Part shown: positions 14,476 to 23,470 of the stretch, in pieces | Numbering within the stretch: position 1 is the stretch's first letter | How the letters are laid out: the number at the start of each line of letters is the position of its first letter | Source: Bacteroidia bacterium | GTDB lineage: Bacteria > Bacteroidota > Bacteroidia > Bacteroidales > Azobacteroidaceae | DNA: 30,126 bases | NCBI GenBank assembly: GCA_025996865.1 | Contig: BNTV01000055.1 | Location: 1-30,126 of the forward strand | Direction of reading: 5' to 3' | Notes under the pieces: generated by a model | Told to the model about the DNA's origin: nothing | Seen by the model: the letters and a program-made list of their open reading frames with translations, nothing else | The model's database searches: none | Made by a program: the position numbers and the translations under genes

Positions 14476-15117
14476 ATGAAAATAGGAATTTTTCCCGGAT
14501 CTTTTAATCCGGTACACATTGGACATTTAGCGATTGCAAACTATGTTGCAGAGTTCGGAGAGTTTGACGAAATTTGGTTTTTAATCACACCCAAAAATCC
14601 GTTGAAGCCGGTAGCCGATCTTATGGATCAAGAACTTAGACTGGAATTAATCGAAAAAGCGATTGGCGATTATCCTAAATTCAAAACCTGTACCATTGAA
14701 TGGGACATGCCTCAACCGACTTACACGATTAATACCCTCCAGAAGTTGAGGATGTTATTCCCGGAACATTCTTTTGAATTGATTATTGGTTCCGACAATT
14801 GGGAAACCATCCACCGTTGGAAAGACTATCAATTGATTTTGAAAAACTTCAGGACATTGATATATCCGCGTTTGGGAACCGGCAAGATTTTCATTAATCA
14901 TCCGAATGCAAAGATGATTAAAGGCGCGCCCAAGATCGAAATTTCTTCAAGCGTTATCCGGAATGCCATCAAGCAAGGAAAAGACGTCCGTTTTTATATG
15001 CCCGCGGGTATTTATGAAGACCTTATTGCCGGCGACTTTTTCAAAAAGGAAGAACCGGTGGCGGAAACGCCGGAAAAAAGTACGGAAAAGGGTGTTGATG
15101 AGAATATTGAGAAATAA
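14476..15117 (+). CDS. nadD: Nicotinate-nucleotide adenylyltransferase
   Basis: The enzyme adenylates nicotinate mononucleotide to deamido-NAD in NAD synthesis. The 213-residue protein opens MKIGIFPGSFNPVHIGHLAI, the nucleotidyltransferase HxGH motif (H14, H17). It carries a GSDNWETIHRWKDY nucleotide-binding region and the C-terminal ISSSVIR motif (156-162), the family's ISSTxIR signature. The last 25 or so residues (after DLIAGDFF) are a Glu/Pro/Lys-rich extension that looks disordered and is not needed for the fold. It follows gmk and the small ORF, 17 bases after the latter's stop, so it is probably in the same transcript. Confidence 0.93.
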   Translation: MKIGIFPGSFNPVHIGHLAIANYVAEFGEFDEIWFLITPKNPLKPVADLMDQELRLELIEKAIGDYPKFKTCTIEWDMPQPTYTINTLQKLRMLFPEHSFELIIGSDNWETIHRWKDYQLILKNFRTLIYPRLGTGKIFINHPNAKMIKGAPKIEISSSVIRNAIKQGKDVRFYMPAGIYEDLIAGDFFKKEEPVAETPEKSTEKGVDENIEK

Positions 15118-15154
15118 TTTACCAATTCGTTAGGAAGATAAACCGTTTTTTATT

Positions 15155-15162
15155 TATCTTTG
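15155..15162 (+). promoter_or_regulatory. -7 promoter box of lysS
   Basis: TATCTTTG matches TAnnTTTG exactly and lies 28 bases before the lysS ATG. The -33 region is weak (TTAG at 15130-15133). This suggests lysS-gpsA starts its own transcript. Confidence 0.5.
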
Positions 15163-15189
15163 TAAATTGGTTCCAAAAGTAAAACATGA

Positions 15190-16731
15190 ATGAACGCACA
15201 AGAATTAAGCGAGCAAGAGATATTTCGCCGTAAAAGTCTCGAAGATTTACGCAACATGGGCATCGAACCCTACCCTGCGGAGGAATATCCGGTAACTGCT
15301 TACTCGACAGCTATCAGGGAAGAATTTCGGGATGAAGAACCCCGCAAAACAGTTTTCATTGCCGGACGGGTTATGAGCCGCCGGATTATGGGAAAAGCAT
15401 CTTTCATCGAATTGCAGGATTCGGAAGGAAGAATACAGGTCTATGTTACCCGCGACGACATTTGCCCCGGCGAAGACAAGGATTTATATAATGTTGTTTT
15501 CAAAAAAGCATTAGATATCGGCGATTTTATCGGCATAAAAGGATTTGTTTTCCGTACGCAAATGGGAACTGTTTCCGTTCATGCCGAAGAACTGACCGTT
15601 CTGGCAAAATCTCTGCGCCCGCTTCCCATCGTAAAATACAAAGACGGAGTGGCTTACGACGCTTTCGAAGATCCCGAATTGCGCTACCGGCAACGGTATG
15701 TCGATCTGGTCGTCAACGAAGGAATCAAAGATATTTTCGTCAAACGGACGCAGATTTTCAATTCGATGCGCGCTTTTTTCAATGAGCGCGGATACCTTGA
15801 AGTGGATACACCTGTTTTGCAAAACATTCCGGGAGGCGCGGCAGCCCGCCCGTTCATTACGCATCACAACGCTTTGGACATTCCGTTTTATCTTCGGATT
15901 GCCAACGAGTTATATCTCAAACGATTGATTGTCGGCGGATTTGAATGCGTTTACGAATTTTCCCGGAATTTCCGCAACGAAGGAATGGACAGGACACACA
16001 ATCCCGAATTTACGGTCATGGAAATTTACGTATCCTACAAAGATTACCTTTGGATGATGTGTTTCACGGAACAAATGCTCGAAAAAATCTGTTTAGACGT
16101 ACTCGGAACCACAGAGGTGAAAATCGGTGACAGGACGATCGATTTCAAAGCGCCGTACCGCCGGGTAACCATGATTGACGCCATCAAGGAAAATACAGGA
16201 ATAGACATCACCGGAATGAACGAAGAACAGCTTCGTGAAGTTTGCAGAAAATTAGGCGTGGAACAAAATTCGACCATGGGAAAAGGGAAATTGATTGATG
16301 AAATTTTCGGCGAAAAATGTGAAGCCAATTACATTCAGCCCACTTTCATCACCGATTACCCGAAAGAAATGTCCCCGCTTTGCAAACGTCACCGGAACAA
16401 TCCGGAATTGACGGAGCGCTTCGAATTAATGGTGAACGGAAAAGAATTGGCAAACGCTTATTCGGAACTGAACGATCCGATCGATCAGCGCGAACGCTTC
16501 GAAGAGCAATTGCGGCTTTCCGAAAAAGGCGACGACGAAGCCATGTTTATCGACCGGGATTTTCTGCGCGCCCTCGAATACGGCATGCCGCCGACTTCAG
16601 GAATGGGCATCGGCATGGATCGATTGGTCATGTTGCTGACCGGACAAACTTCCATTCAGGAAGTCTTGTTCTTTCCGCAAATGCGTCCAGAAAAGACATA
16701 CAGAAAGGAAGATATTGCGCAAAACGATTAA
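15190..16731 (+). CDS. lysS: Lysyl-tRNA synthetase, class II
   Basis: The enzyme charges tRNA-Lys with lysine. The 513-residue sequence has an N-terminal OB-fold anticodon-binding domain (about 50-150, with [20 protein letters not shown]) and the class II catalytic core. Motif 1 surrounds [15 protein letters not shown], motif 2 is [18 protein letters not shown] from F261, and motif 3 is [13 protein letters not shown] (471-483, R478). It ends shortly after the FFPQMRPEK that closes the core. Several Bacteroides LysRS proteins carry roughly 60 extra C-terminal residues that are absent here (from memory). The start at 15190 was preferred to the out-of-frame ATG at 15186. gpsA follows 20 bases downstream. 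Confidence 0.95.
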   Translation: MNAQELSEQEIFRRKSLEDLRNMGIEPYPAEEYPVTAYSTAIREEFRDEEPRKTVFIAGRVMSRRIMGKASFIELQDSEGRIQVYVTRDDICPGEDKDLYNVVFKKALDIGDFIGIKGFVFRTQMGTVSVHAEELTVLAKSLRPLPIVKYKDGVAYDAFEDPELRYRQRYVDLVVNEGIKDIFVKRTQIFNSMRAFFNERGYLEVDTPVLQNIPGGAAARPFITHHNALDIPFYLRIANELYLKRLIVGGFECVYEFSRNFRNEGMDRTHNPEFTVMEIYVSYKDYLWMMCFTEQMLEKICLDVLGTTEVKIGDRTIDFKAPYRRVTMIDAIKENTGIDITGMNEEQLREVCRKLGVEQNSTMGKGKLIDEIFGEKCEANYIQPTFITDYPKEMSPLCKRHRNNPELTERFELMVNGKELANAYSELNDPIDQRERFEEQLRLSEKGDDEAMFIDRDFLRALEYGMPPTSGMGIGMDRLVMLLTGQTSIQEVLFFPQMRPEKTYRKEDIAQND

Positions 16732-16751
16732 TCAACTTTTAAATTTTTGAT

Positions 16752-17747
16752 ATGCAATTATCCGGAAAAGTAGGAATAATGGGCGGAGGAAGTTGGGCAA
16801 CCGCACTTGCTAAAATAATTTCAATGACCCAGCCCAATTTCAATTGGTACATGCGTCGCCCCGAACAAATTGAAGAATTTAAAAACTTCGGACACAACCC
16901 TTCGTATCTGACGGGAGTGAAATTTTGTCCGGAAAATATTACTTTTTACGACAATATCAACGACGTAGTAAAAAACAGTGACACCTTGATTTTTGCAATT
17001 CCGTCTCCTTTTCTCAAACAACATCTTCAAAAATTAAAGGTTCAACTCAAAGATAAAATGCTTGTATCGGCTATCAAAGGCATTGTTCCTGACGAAAATA
17101 TGCTGATATCCGCTTATTTTTCAAAATTTTACAAGGTTCCCGACAAAAACATCGCCGTTTTGGCCGGGCCTTGTCATGCCGAAGAAGTCGCTTTGGAACG
17201 GCTGTCTTATCTTACCGTCGGTTGTGTTGATGAAGAACGGGCGCAATTTACCGCCAACATGTTCAGCACGCATTTTATAAAAACTTCCATAGGCAATGAT
17301 GTCATCGGCATGGAATATGCTTCCGTTTTGAAAAACGTTTATGCCATTGTTTCGGGAATTTGCCACGGCTTAAAATACGGAGATAATTTCCAAGCCATTT
17401 TCATGTCTAATTCCATCACGGAAATGTCACGCTTTATTAATACCGTATCCCCTTTGGAAAGAAACATTTCCGGTTCGGTTTACCTTGGTGATTTGTTGGT
17501 GACTGCTTATTCGCGTTTCAGCCGGAACCGGATTTTCGGCACCATGATCGGGAAAGGTTATTCGGTCAAAACCGCTCAGATAGAGATGGAAATGATTGCC
17601 GAAGGTTATTTCGGGACGAAATGTATCAAGGAAATCAACAATGAATACAAAGTAGATATGCCGATTTTAAACACGGTTTATTCCATTTTGTATGAGCGGA
17701 AATCGGCGGTGCCGGCGATTAAGAAATTGGCGGATACGTTTAAGTGA
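16752..17747 (+). CDS. gpsA: Glycerol-3-phosphate dehydrogenase [NAD(P)+]
   Basis: It reduces dihydroxyacetone phosphate to sn-glycerol 3-phosphate, the precursor of phospholipids. The 331-residue protein has the N-terminal Rossmann motif GIMGGGSWATALAK (8-21), the second cofactor region LIFAIPSPFLKQHL, the VSAIKGI segment, AGPCHAEEV and the catalytic-domain SVLKNVYAI with K194 as the expected catalytic lysine. The C-terminal domain is complete. It is co-directional with lysS, 20 bases downstream, and very likely co-transcribed. In several Bacteroides genomes pgi follows this pair (from memory); here a gene remnant and a SusC operon follow. Confidence 0.94.
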   Translation: MQLSGKVGIMGGGSWATALAKIISMTQPNFNWYMRRPEQIEEFKNFGHNPSYLTGVKFCPENITFYDNINDVVKNSDTLIFAIPSPFLKQHLQKLKVQLKDKMLVSAIKGIVPDENMLISAYFSKFYKVPDKNIAVLAGPCHAEEVALERLSYLTVGCVDEERAQFTANMFSTHFIKTSIGNDVIGMEYASVLKNVYAIVSGICHGLKYGDNFQAIFMSNSITEMSRFINTVSPLERNISGSVYLGDLLVTAYSRFSRNRIFGTMIGKGYSVKTAQIEMEMIAEGYFGTKCIKEINNEYKVDMPILNTVYSILYERKSAVPAIKKLADTFK

Positions 17748-17951
17748 TTTCAATTAAATATAAAACCACGATATCTTTGGGAAAAAGCGGCTAAACAGGC
17801 TCATCTTGCGAACGATGACCGTTTGTTGGTGCCAAGTGTATTGGAAGATGAAAATAAAGCACGTATTAATACCGCAAAACCATTGGGAAATTTGTCTGCG
17901 GATGAAATTTCTGATTTGCAAAATGTTATCAATGAAATGTTTTGTAAATAA
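17748..17951 (+). pseudogene. 5'-truncated gene remnant of unknown family
   Basis: The frame from 17748 to the TAA at 17949 encodes 67 residues with protein-like composition: RYLWEKAAKQAHLANDD, then LLVPSVLEDENKARIN, then NLSADEISDLQNVINEMF. It opens directly after an in-frame stop and has no ATG before its late Met, so it looks like the 3' end of a gene whose 5' part is lost. I do not recognise the family. It starts at the gpsA stop codon, as if a deletion or insertion had joined the two. Confidence 0.45.
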
Positions 17952-18066
17952 ATCAGACATGTCAAAAATGTTTTCTATTCTATTACTGATATTCCTTTTC
18001 CAAATCCAATGAAGAGTTTTCACAATGCATTGATTTTTAATTACTTCATTTATCTCGTCATTTCCC

Positions 18067-18104
18067 TTTTTGATAAACGTGTTTATTGAGGTCTCTCAAT
18101 GACG
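18067..18104. repeat. Dispersed 38-bp repeat, copy 2
   Basis: It matches 955-992 at 35 of 38 positions in the same orientation and contains the near-palindrome ATAAACGTGTTTAT. It lies between the gene remnant and the SusC promoter. The rest of 17952-18256 is AT-rich and holds no convincing gene. Confidence 0.75.
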
Positions 18105-18175
18105 TAGCGACAAAAATAGTTATATTTTACATGTTTTCAAAATAATTGTGCATTTTTATTCAGTCTTTTCCATTG

Positions 18176-18183
18176 TACTTTTG
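18176..18183 (+). promoter_or_regulatory. -7 promoter box of the SusC operon
   Basis: TACTTTTG matches TAnnTTTG exactly, 73 bases before the SusC ATG. The -33 position has only TTTT at 18153-18156. The long leader leaves room for regulation, but I see no operator. Confidence 0.5.
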
Positions 18184-18256
18184 CTTCGTCATTCAAATGC
18201 ATCCTGTAAAACATATTATACATAATTAATACTATTTAAAAATAAATTTTAATCAC

Positions 18257-21200
18257 ATGAAACAAACCGGATTTATTCATTTGAACGCAGTACGGAGGAT
18301 ATTATTCACCGTCTGTATTGTATTGGCAGGTACGTTTTCGCTGTTTGCGCAGCAAAGCGGAAAAGTGACCGGAAAAGTGATGGACAAAAGCGGCGAAGCT
18401 TTGCCCGGCGCCACCATTCTGGTGGTGGGCAGTACGCGAGGTGTATTTGCCGACGAAAACGGTAATTTCGAAATGGACAATGTCGCCATCGGTACAAAAT
18501 TGTCTGCTTCGTTGATTGGTATGCAGACCAAAACATTTGAGTTTCAAGGGAAAGGAAACTTGATTATTGTGCTTGAAGACAATATCAACGAATTAGACGA
18601 AGTAACCATTGTCGCTTTCGGCAAGCAGAAAAAGGAAAGCGTGATTTCGTCCATTTCCACCGTAAACACCAAAGATTTGAAGGTGCCGAGCAGCAACCTG
18701 ACCACGGCCTTTTCCGGGCGTGTGGCCGGTTTGATTTCCTACCAGCAAAGTGGCGAACCCGGACAGGACAACGCGAGCTTCTTCATTCGCGGTATAACCA
18801 CCTTCGGTGCTGACGCCAAGAAAGACCCGCTCATCCTGATTGACGGAGTGGAACTGACCACCGAAGATTTGGCGCGGATGAACACCGACGACATCGCCAG
18901 TTTCTCCATCATGAAGGATGCTACGGCAACCGCTCTCTACGGCGCTCGCGGCGCCAACGGAGTGATACTGGTTACAACGAAGGAAGGGCGCGAAGGAAAA
19001 GCGACCATCAATGTCAGACTGGAAAACTCCTTCTCAAGCCCGACAAAAAGAATCGCTGTCGCCGACCCTCTCACGTTTATGCGGATGCACAACGAAGCCG
19101 TAAAAACGCGCAACCCGTTCGCTGCGGATTTGTACAATACGGAAAAAATGCGCATGACGGAAAGAGGAGACTATCCTGATATTTATCCCCAGACCGACTG
19201 GTACAAAGCCATGTTTGACGACCTCACCATCAATCAGCGCGCCAATATGAGCATCAGCGGAGGCGGAGGTATTGCCCGTTATTACGTGGCGGTAAACGTG
19301 GCGCAGGACAACGGCAACATGAAGGTGGACCCGCGCAACAATTTCAACTCCAATATCAATCTGACGAAATATGCCGTCCGTTCCAATGTGAATGTGGATG
19401 TGACTAAAACGACGGAGTTGATACTGAGGTTAAGTTCTTCGTTTGACGACTATACCGGTCCGCTCGACGGAGGCACTGCCATGTACAACAAGGTGATACA
19501 GGCAAATCCGGTGTTGTTTAAACCGTACTATAATGAGTTGCCGGGTGGACAATTTGAGTTTGCCAATCATATCCTGTTCGGAAATTCCGGAAACGGCGAT
19601 TACATCAATCCGTATGCCGAATCGCTGAAGGGATACAAGGATTACAGCACCAACACTACTTCCACACAGTTTGAGGTGAAACAGAATCTGGACATACTTA
19701 CCAAAGGCTTAAAAATCAGGGCAATGGTCAACATGAACCGTTTTTCGGAATTTACGGTAACACGCCAATACAGTCCGTTTTACTATAACTTGCAAACGTT
19801 TGATTTGTTGGACAATACCTATACCTTACGACGTTTGAATCCCACCGGCGGCAGGGAGACCCTCGATTATACGCAAGGCGCCAGGAACATCAATACCGTA
19901 TTCTATCTGGAGACAGCTGCGGAATACAACACCGTCATGAACGACAAACACAGCCTGAACGCTTTATTAGTATATATCATGCGGCAAACAAAACAGGGCA
20001 GCGCCTCGACGCTGCAACTTTCACTGCCCAACCGCAACCTGGGAGTTTCGGGTCGTTTTGCCTACAATTACGATACACGCTATTTCGCCGAGTTCAATTT
20101 CGGTTACAACGGTTCCGAGCGCTTTGCCGAAAATCATCGCTGGGGATTCTTCCCTTCGGTAGGTCTGGCGTGGATGCTGTCGAACGAAGCATTTTTCAAG
20201 TCTTTAAAACCGGTCGTTTCGCAGTTCAAACTCAAGGGAACTTACGGATTGGTAGGTAACGACGCTATCGGAAGTAACAGCGACCGGTTCTACTACCTGG
20301 CGGATGTTGACATAAACGCGAGCAAGAATGTCAATTGGGGTACGGACTTTACTTACACCCCCGGCGGAGTCGTTGTGAAGCGGTATGCCAATGACAATAT
20401 CGGATGGGAAACGGCATACAAGACCAATATCGGCGCTGAAATCGCTTTTGTGAACGGTCTGTCCGCCAATATCGACGCATTCCATGAAAGGCGGGAAAAC
20501 ATCCTGCTGACACGTATCATCCCGAAAACCATGGGCATCGTTCCCGAAGTGAAAGCCAATCTGGGCGTGGCAAGCGGACAGGGAATAGATATGGAACTGA
20601 ATTACGAAAAAAGTTTCACCAAGGACTTGTGGATTACCGGTCGGGGTACGTTTACGTATGCCACCAGCAAGGTCATTGCGTGGGAAGAACCTGATTACAG
20701 CGCTATCCCCTGGTTGTCGAGAATCGGCACCAACATCAACCAGCAATGGGGTTTCGTTGCCGAACGCCTGTTTGTGGACGACACGGAAGTCGCCAATTCC
20801 CCCCGACAGTTCGGCATCTATCAGGGCGGCGACATCAAATACAAGGATGTGAACGGCGATGAAGCCATCACGGATATGGACAGGGTGCCCATCGGCTACC
20901 CTACGGTACCGGAAATCAATTATGGTTTTGGCATTTCCGTCGGTTACAAAGGCATGGATGCTTCCGTCTTTTTCCAAGGCTCGGCACGGCAGTCCTTCTG
21001 GCTGAACACCAACGGCAACGGGCGCATACAACCCTTTCTCGACGGTTCCTACGATGGTGGCGGCAATGACGGTTTACGGGGGCAAAATGCCGTTTTACAG
21101 GCAATAGCCGACAACTACTGGTCTGAAAGCAATCGCAACCCGTACGCTTTCTGGCCCCGTTTGGCTGATTATGCAGTTGATAACAACATCAAACAAAGTA

Positions 21201-21433
21201 CATGGTTCATGCAGGACGCCACCTTTTTGAGGTTCAAATCGGCGGAAGTGGGTTATACCATCCCGCAACACCTCACGAAGAAGATTTATATGAGCAATCT
21301 TCGCGTCTATCTCAGCGCTACCAATCTGTTGTGCTGGAGCAGGTTCAAACTGTGGGATCCCGAAATGGCGGGCAACGGTTTGGGCTATCCGCTGCAAAGG
21401 GTTTTTAATGTGGGACTTAATATAGGATTTTAA
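18257..21433 (+). CDS. SusC/RagA-family TonB-linked outer-membrane transporter
   Basis: This 1058-residue protein imports glycan oligosaccharides across the outer membrane using TonB energy. In order it has a signal peptide (cut near FAQ, residue 32), a carboxypeptidase-regulatory-like domain (about 35-109, GKVTGKVMDKSGEALPGATI), a TonB-box-like DEVTIVAFG (114-122), a plug domain with FFIRGITTFG, and the SusC signature SIMKDATATALYGARGANG. The rest is a long beta-barrel ending VFNVGLNIGF, with the C-terminal Phe typical of barrels. There is no extra N-terminal signalling domain, so it is not expected to act through a FecIR-type system. SusD follows 29 bases downstream, where the partner lid lipoprotein is expected. 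It is the first gene of the operon that ends at the GH2 gene. Confidence 0.95.
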   Translation: MKQTGFIHLNAVRRILFTVCIVLAGTFSLFAQQSGKVTGKVMDKSGEALPGATILVVGSTRGVFADENGNFEMDNVAIGTKLSASLIGMQTKTFEFQGKGNLIIVLEDNINELDEVTIVAFGKQKKESVISSISTVNTKDLKVPSSNLTTAFSGRVAGLISYQQSGEPGQDNASFFIRGITTFGADAKKDPLILIDGVELTTEDLARMNTDDIASFSIMKDATATALYGARGANGVILVTTKEGREGKATINVRLENSFSSPTKRIAVADPLTFMRMHNEAVKTRNPFAADLYNTEKMRMTERGDYPDIYPQTDWYKAMFDDLTINQRANMSISGGGGIARYYVAVNVAQDNGNMKVDPRNNFNSNINLTKYAVRSNVNVDVTKTTELILRLSSSFDDYTGPLDGGTAMYNKVIQANPVLFKPYYNELPGGQFEFANHILFGNSGNGDYINPYAESLKGYKDYSTNTTSTQFEVKQNLDILTKGLKIRAMVNMNRFSEFTVTRQYSPFYYNLQTFDLLDNTYTLRRLNPTGGRETLDYTQGARNINTVFYLETAAEYNTVMNDKHSLNALLVYIMRQTKQGSASTLQLSLPNRNLGVSGRFAYNYDTRYFAEFNFGYNGSERFAENHRWGFFPSVGLAWMLSNEAFFKSLKPVVSQFKLKGTYGLVGNDAIGSNSDRFYYLADVDINASKNVNWGTDFTYTPGGVVVKRYANDNIGWETAYKTNIGAEIAFVNGLSANIDAFHERRENILLTRIIPKTMGIVPEVKANLGVASGQGIDMELNYEKSFTKDLWITGRGTFTYATSKVIAWEEPDYSAIPWLSRIGTNINQQWGFVAERLFVDDTEVANSPRQFGIYQGGDIKYKDVNGDEAITDMDRVPIGYPTVPEINYGFGISVGYKGMDASVFFQGSARQSFWLNTNGNGRIQPFLDGSYDGGGNDGLRGQNAVLQAIADNYWSESNRNPYAFWPRLADYAVDNNIKQSTWFMQDATFLRFKSAEVGYTIPQHLTKKIYMSNLRVYLSATNLLCWSRFKLWDPEMAGNGLGYPLQRVFNVGLNIGF

Positions 21434-21462
21434 TCAATTACGAATTAAAAGAATTAAAGAAT

Positions 21463-23415
21463 ATGAAATCAATAATAAAATATTTAAAAATAAAATATTT
21501 AATGTGTTTGTTTACGGGGTTCGGTATCTGTTCGTGCGACTACCTGGATGTCGTTCCCGACATGACGCCTACCCTGGACAATGCCTTTTCGGACCGTTAT
21601 ATGGCTGAAAGGTTCCTTGCCACCTGTTATTATGGATTGCCGACGGTATCAGTGCCTGAAGATAACCCCGCATTGCTCGGCTCTCTTGAAATGATATATA
21701 ATAGAGAGAATCAAACATACCCCGGCATGCTTCTGGGGCTGGGGCAAAACGACCGTAGCACTGCAATAATGGACCACTGGGCTAATGGCAATCCTGTAGG
21801 CCTTTATGCCAATATCCGCGATTGCAACACTTTTCTGGACAATATCGAAAGAGTACCCGACTTGCCCAGACCTGAAAAGGACCGCTGGATAGCAGAGGTG
21901 AAACTGATTAAGGCATATTGTCACTTTGTTTTGATTACCAAATACGGACCGATGTGTATCGTTAGAGAAAGTGCGCCTGTATCAACATCCACGCAGGGTG
22001 TGCGGGTTTACCGCGACAAGGTTGACGACTGTTTTACCTACGTCGTGGAACTGCTCGATGAAGTAATCGCCTCCAATGCCTTGCCCTATATGATTATGAC
22101 TACAGGTACCGAACTGGGACGTTTTATCAAGGCTGCCGCATACGGGATTAAAGCGAAGGTGCTGGTGTATTGGGCAAGTCCGCTGTTTAACGGGAATACG
22201 GATTATGTGAATTTTTTGAATCACAACAAGGAACCTTTCTTTAACCAGACTTACGACCCAAGCCGCTGGGTCAGAGCGGCAGAGGCGTGTAAAGCGGCGG
22301 TGGCTATCTGCGAGGAAACTAATGTACGGCTGTTTCAGCAAACGGATTATTTGCCAACCTTTCCTGTTTCGGATACTACAGCTCTGGTGAATACGCTCCG
22401 ACAGGCTATTTGCAAACGTTGGAATGTGGAATTGATATGGACAAACAATTATGCGTACGGCGGTTTTCAAGGTTATTGCATGCCAAGACTGGAAACAGCA
22501 ACGCAGTATTATCCCACAGCAGGCTTGTTAAGCCTTCCTTTTTCTACCGTCGATGTATTCTATACCCAACATGGCGTTCCGATAGATGAGGACGATAGTT
22601 ATGATTATGCCAATCGCTTCGATGTACGCACCGGCGACTTCGACCACAGGTATTATATCCAGCAGGGCGAACAGACCGCTGCCATGAACTTCAACCGCGA
22701 GCCGCGTTTTTATTCCACACTGGGCTTCGACCGCGGCAAATGGTACGGGAATCATTATAACAATCCGCCGAGCAAGTCCAATGGCGACATCGGCGAAGAT
22801 GTGGATTGCCGGTATCCCAAAGCTCGATATGGGGAATATTCTTCCGGATTTCTCCCCGGCCAATACAATGCAACAGGCTATTGGCCTAAAAAACTTGTAA
22901 GTACGACTTCTTCCTTTACCACCGCAGATGTGTGGTGGACAGAGAGTTATCCTTTCCCGAACATGCGTTATGCCGATTTGCTCTTGCTTACGGCGGAAGC
23001 CGTGAACGAAGCGCAAGCCACGCCCGACAATGAAGTGTGGAAGTACATTGACGAGGTCAGAGCGCGTGCCGGATTGGATGGAGTAGTGAACAGCTGGCAG
23101 AACCATGCATCGGCAGCCTATAAGACTAAGCCTACCACCCAAGACGGTATGCGCAAAATCATTCAGCAGGAACGGAAAATAGAACTGGCTTGCGAGGGAC
23201 ACTATTTCTGGGACAGCCGCCGCTGGAAAACAGCCGTTAAAGAACAAAATAATCGACCGATACAGGGCTGGAATCACCTGGGGATTTCTGTAAACGATTA
23301 TTACACTCCAACCACGCTCTATATGCAAAAATTTATCCTGCGCGACTATTTTTTCCCGATACCGGAAAGCGATTTTATCAATAATCCACAATTAATACAA
23401 AATCCGGGATGGTGA
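21463..23415 (+). CDS. SusD/RagB-family glycan-binding lipoprotein
   Basis: This 650-residue outer-membrane lipoprotein would cap the SusC barrel and bind the incoming glycan. A signal peptide ends in GICSC, with C25 as the probable lipidated cysteine. The N-terminal half has the TPR-like helices of RagB/SusD (for example VKLIKAYCHFVLITKYGPM near 146-164 and AAAYGIKAKVLVYWASPLFNG). The C-terminal SusD_RagB region includes the family hallmark MRYADLLLLTAEAVNEA, and near the end RKIELACEGHYFWDSRRWK and the FFPIPESDF closure. Length is at the long end for the family. It pairs with the upstream SusC. Confidence 0.95.
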   Translation: MKSIIKYLKIKYLMCLFTGFGICSCDYLDVVPDMTPTLDNAFSDRYMAERFLATCYYGLPTVSVPEDNPALLGSLEMIYNRENQTYPGMLLGLGQNDRSTAIMDHWANGNPVGLYANIRDCNTFLDNIERVPDLPRPEKDRWIAEVKLIKAYCHFVLITKYGPMCIVRESAPVSTSTQGVRVYRDKVDDCFTYVVELLDEVIASNALPYMIMTTGTELGRFIKAAAYGIKAKVLVYWASPLFNGNTDYVNFLNHNKEPFFNQTYDPSRWVRAAEACKAAVAICEETNVRLFQQTDYLPTFPVSDTTALVNTLRQAICKRWNVELIWTNNYAYGGFQGYCMPRLETATQYYPTAGLLSLPFSTVDVFYTQHGVPIDEDDSYDYANRFDVRTGDFDHRYYIQQGEQTAAMNFNREPRFYSTLGFDRGKWYGNHYNNPPSKSNGDIGEDVDCRYPKARYGEYSSGFLPGQYNATGYWPKKLVSTTSSFTTADVWWTESYPFPNMRYADLLLLTAEAVNEAQATPDNEVWKYIDEVRARAGLDGVVNSWQNHASAAYKTKPTTQDGMRKIIQQERKIELACEGHYFWDSRRWKTAVKEQNNRPIQGWNHLGISVNDYYTPTTLYMQKFILRDYFFPIPESDFINNPQLIQNPGW

Positions 23416-23470
23416 AAAAAAGTGAAGAACTAAGAGTGAAGAACTAAAAGCTAAAAAATAAAAAATAAAT

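Noticed and set aside
17806..18012. 68-codon ORF after gpsA, in a different frame from the remnant
   Set aside because: Its composition (Cys/Trp/Lys then a hydrophobic tail) looks random, whereas the alternative frame over the same bases reads as protein-like.
20204..21031. 275-codon minus-strand ORF
   Set aside because: It is a shadow of the SusC barrel-coding region; no signal peptide, motif or promoter supports it.
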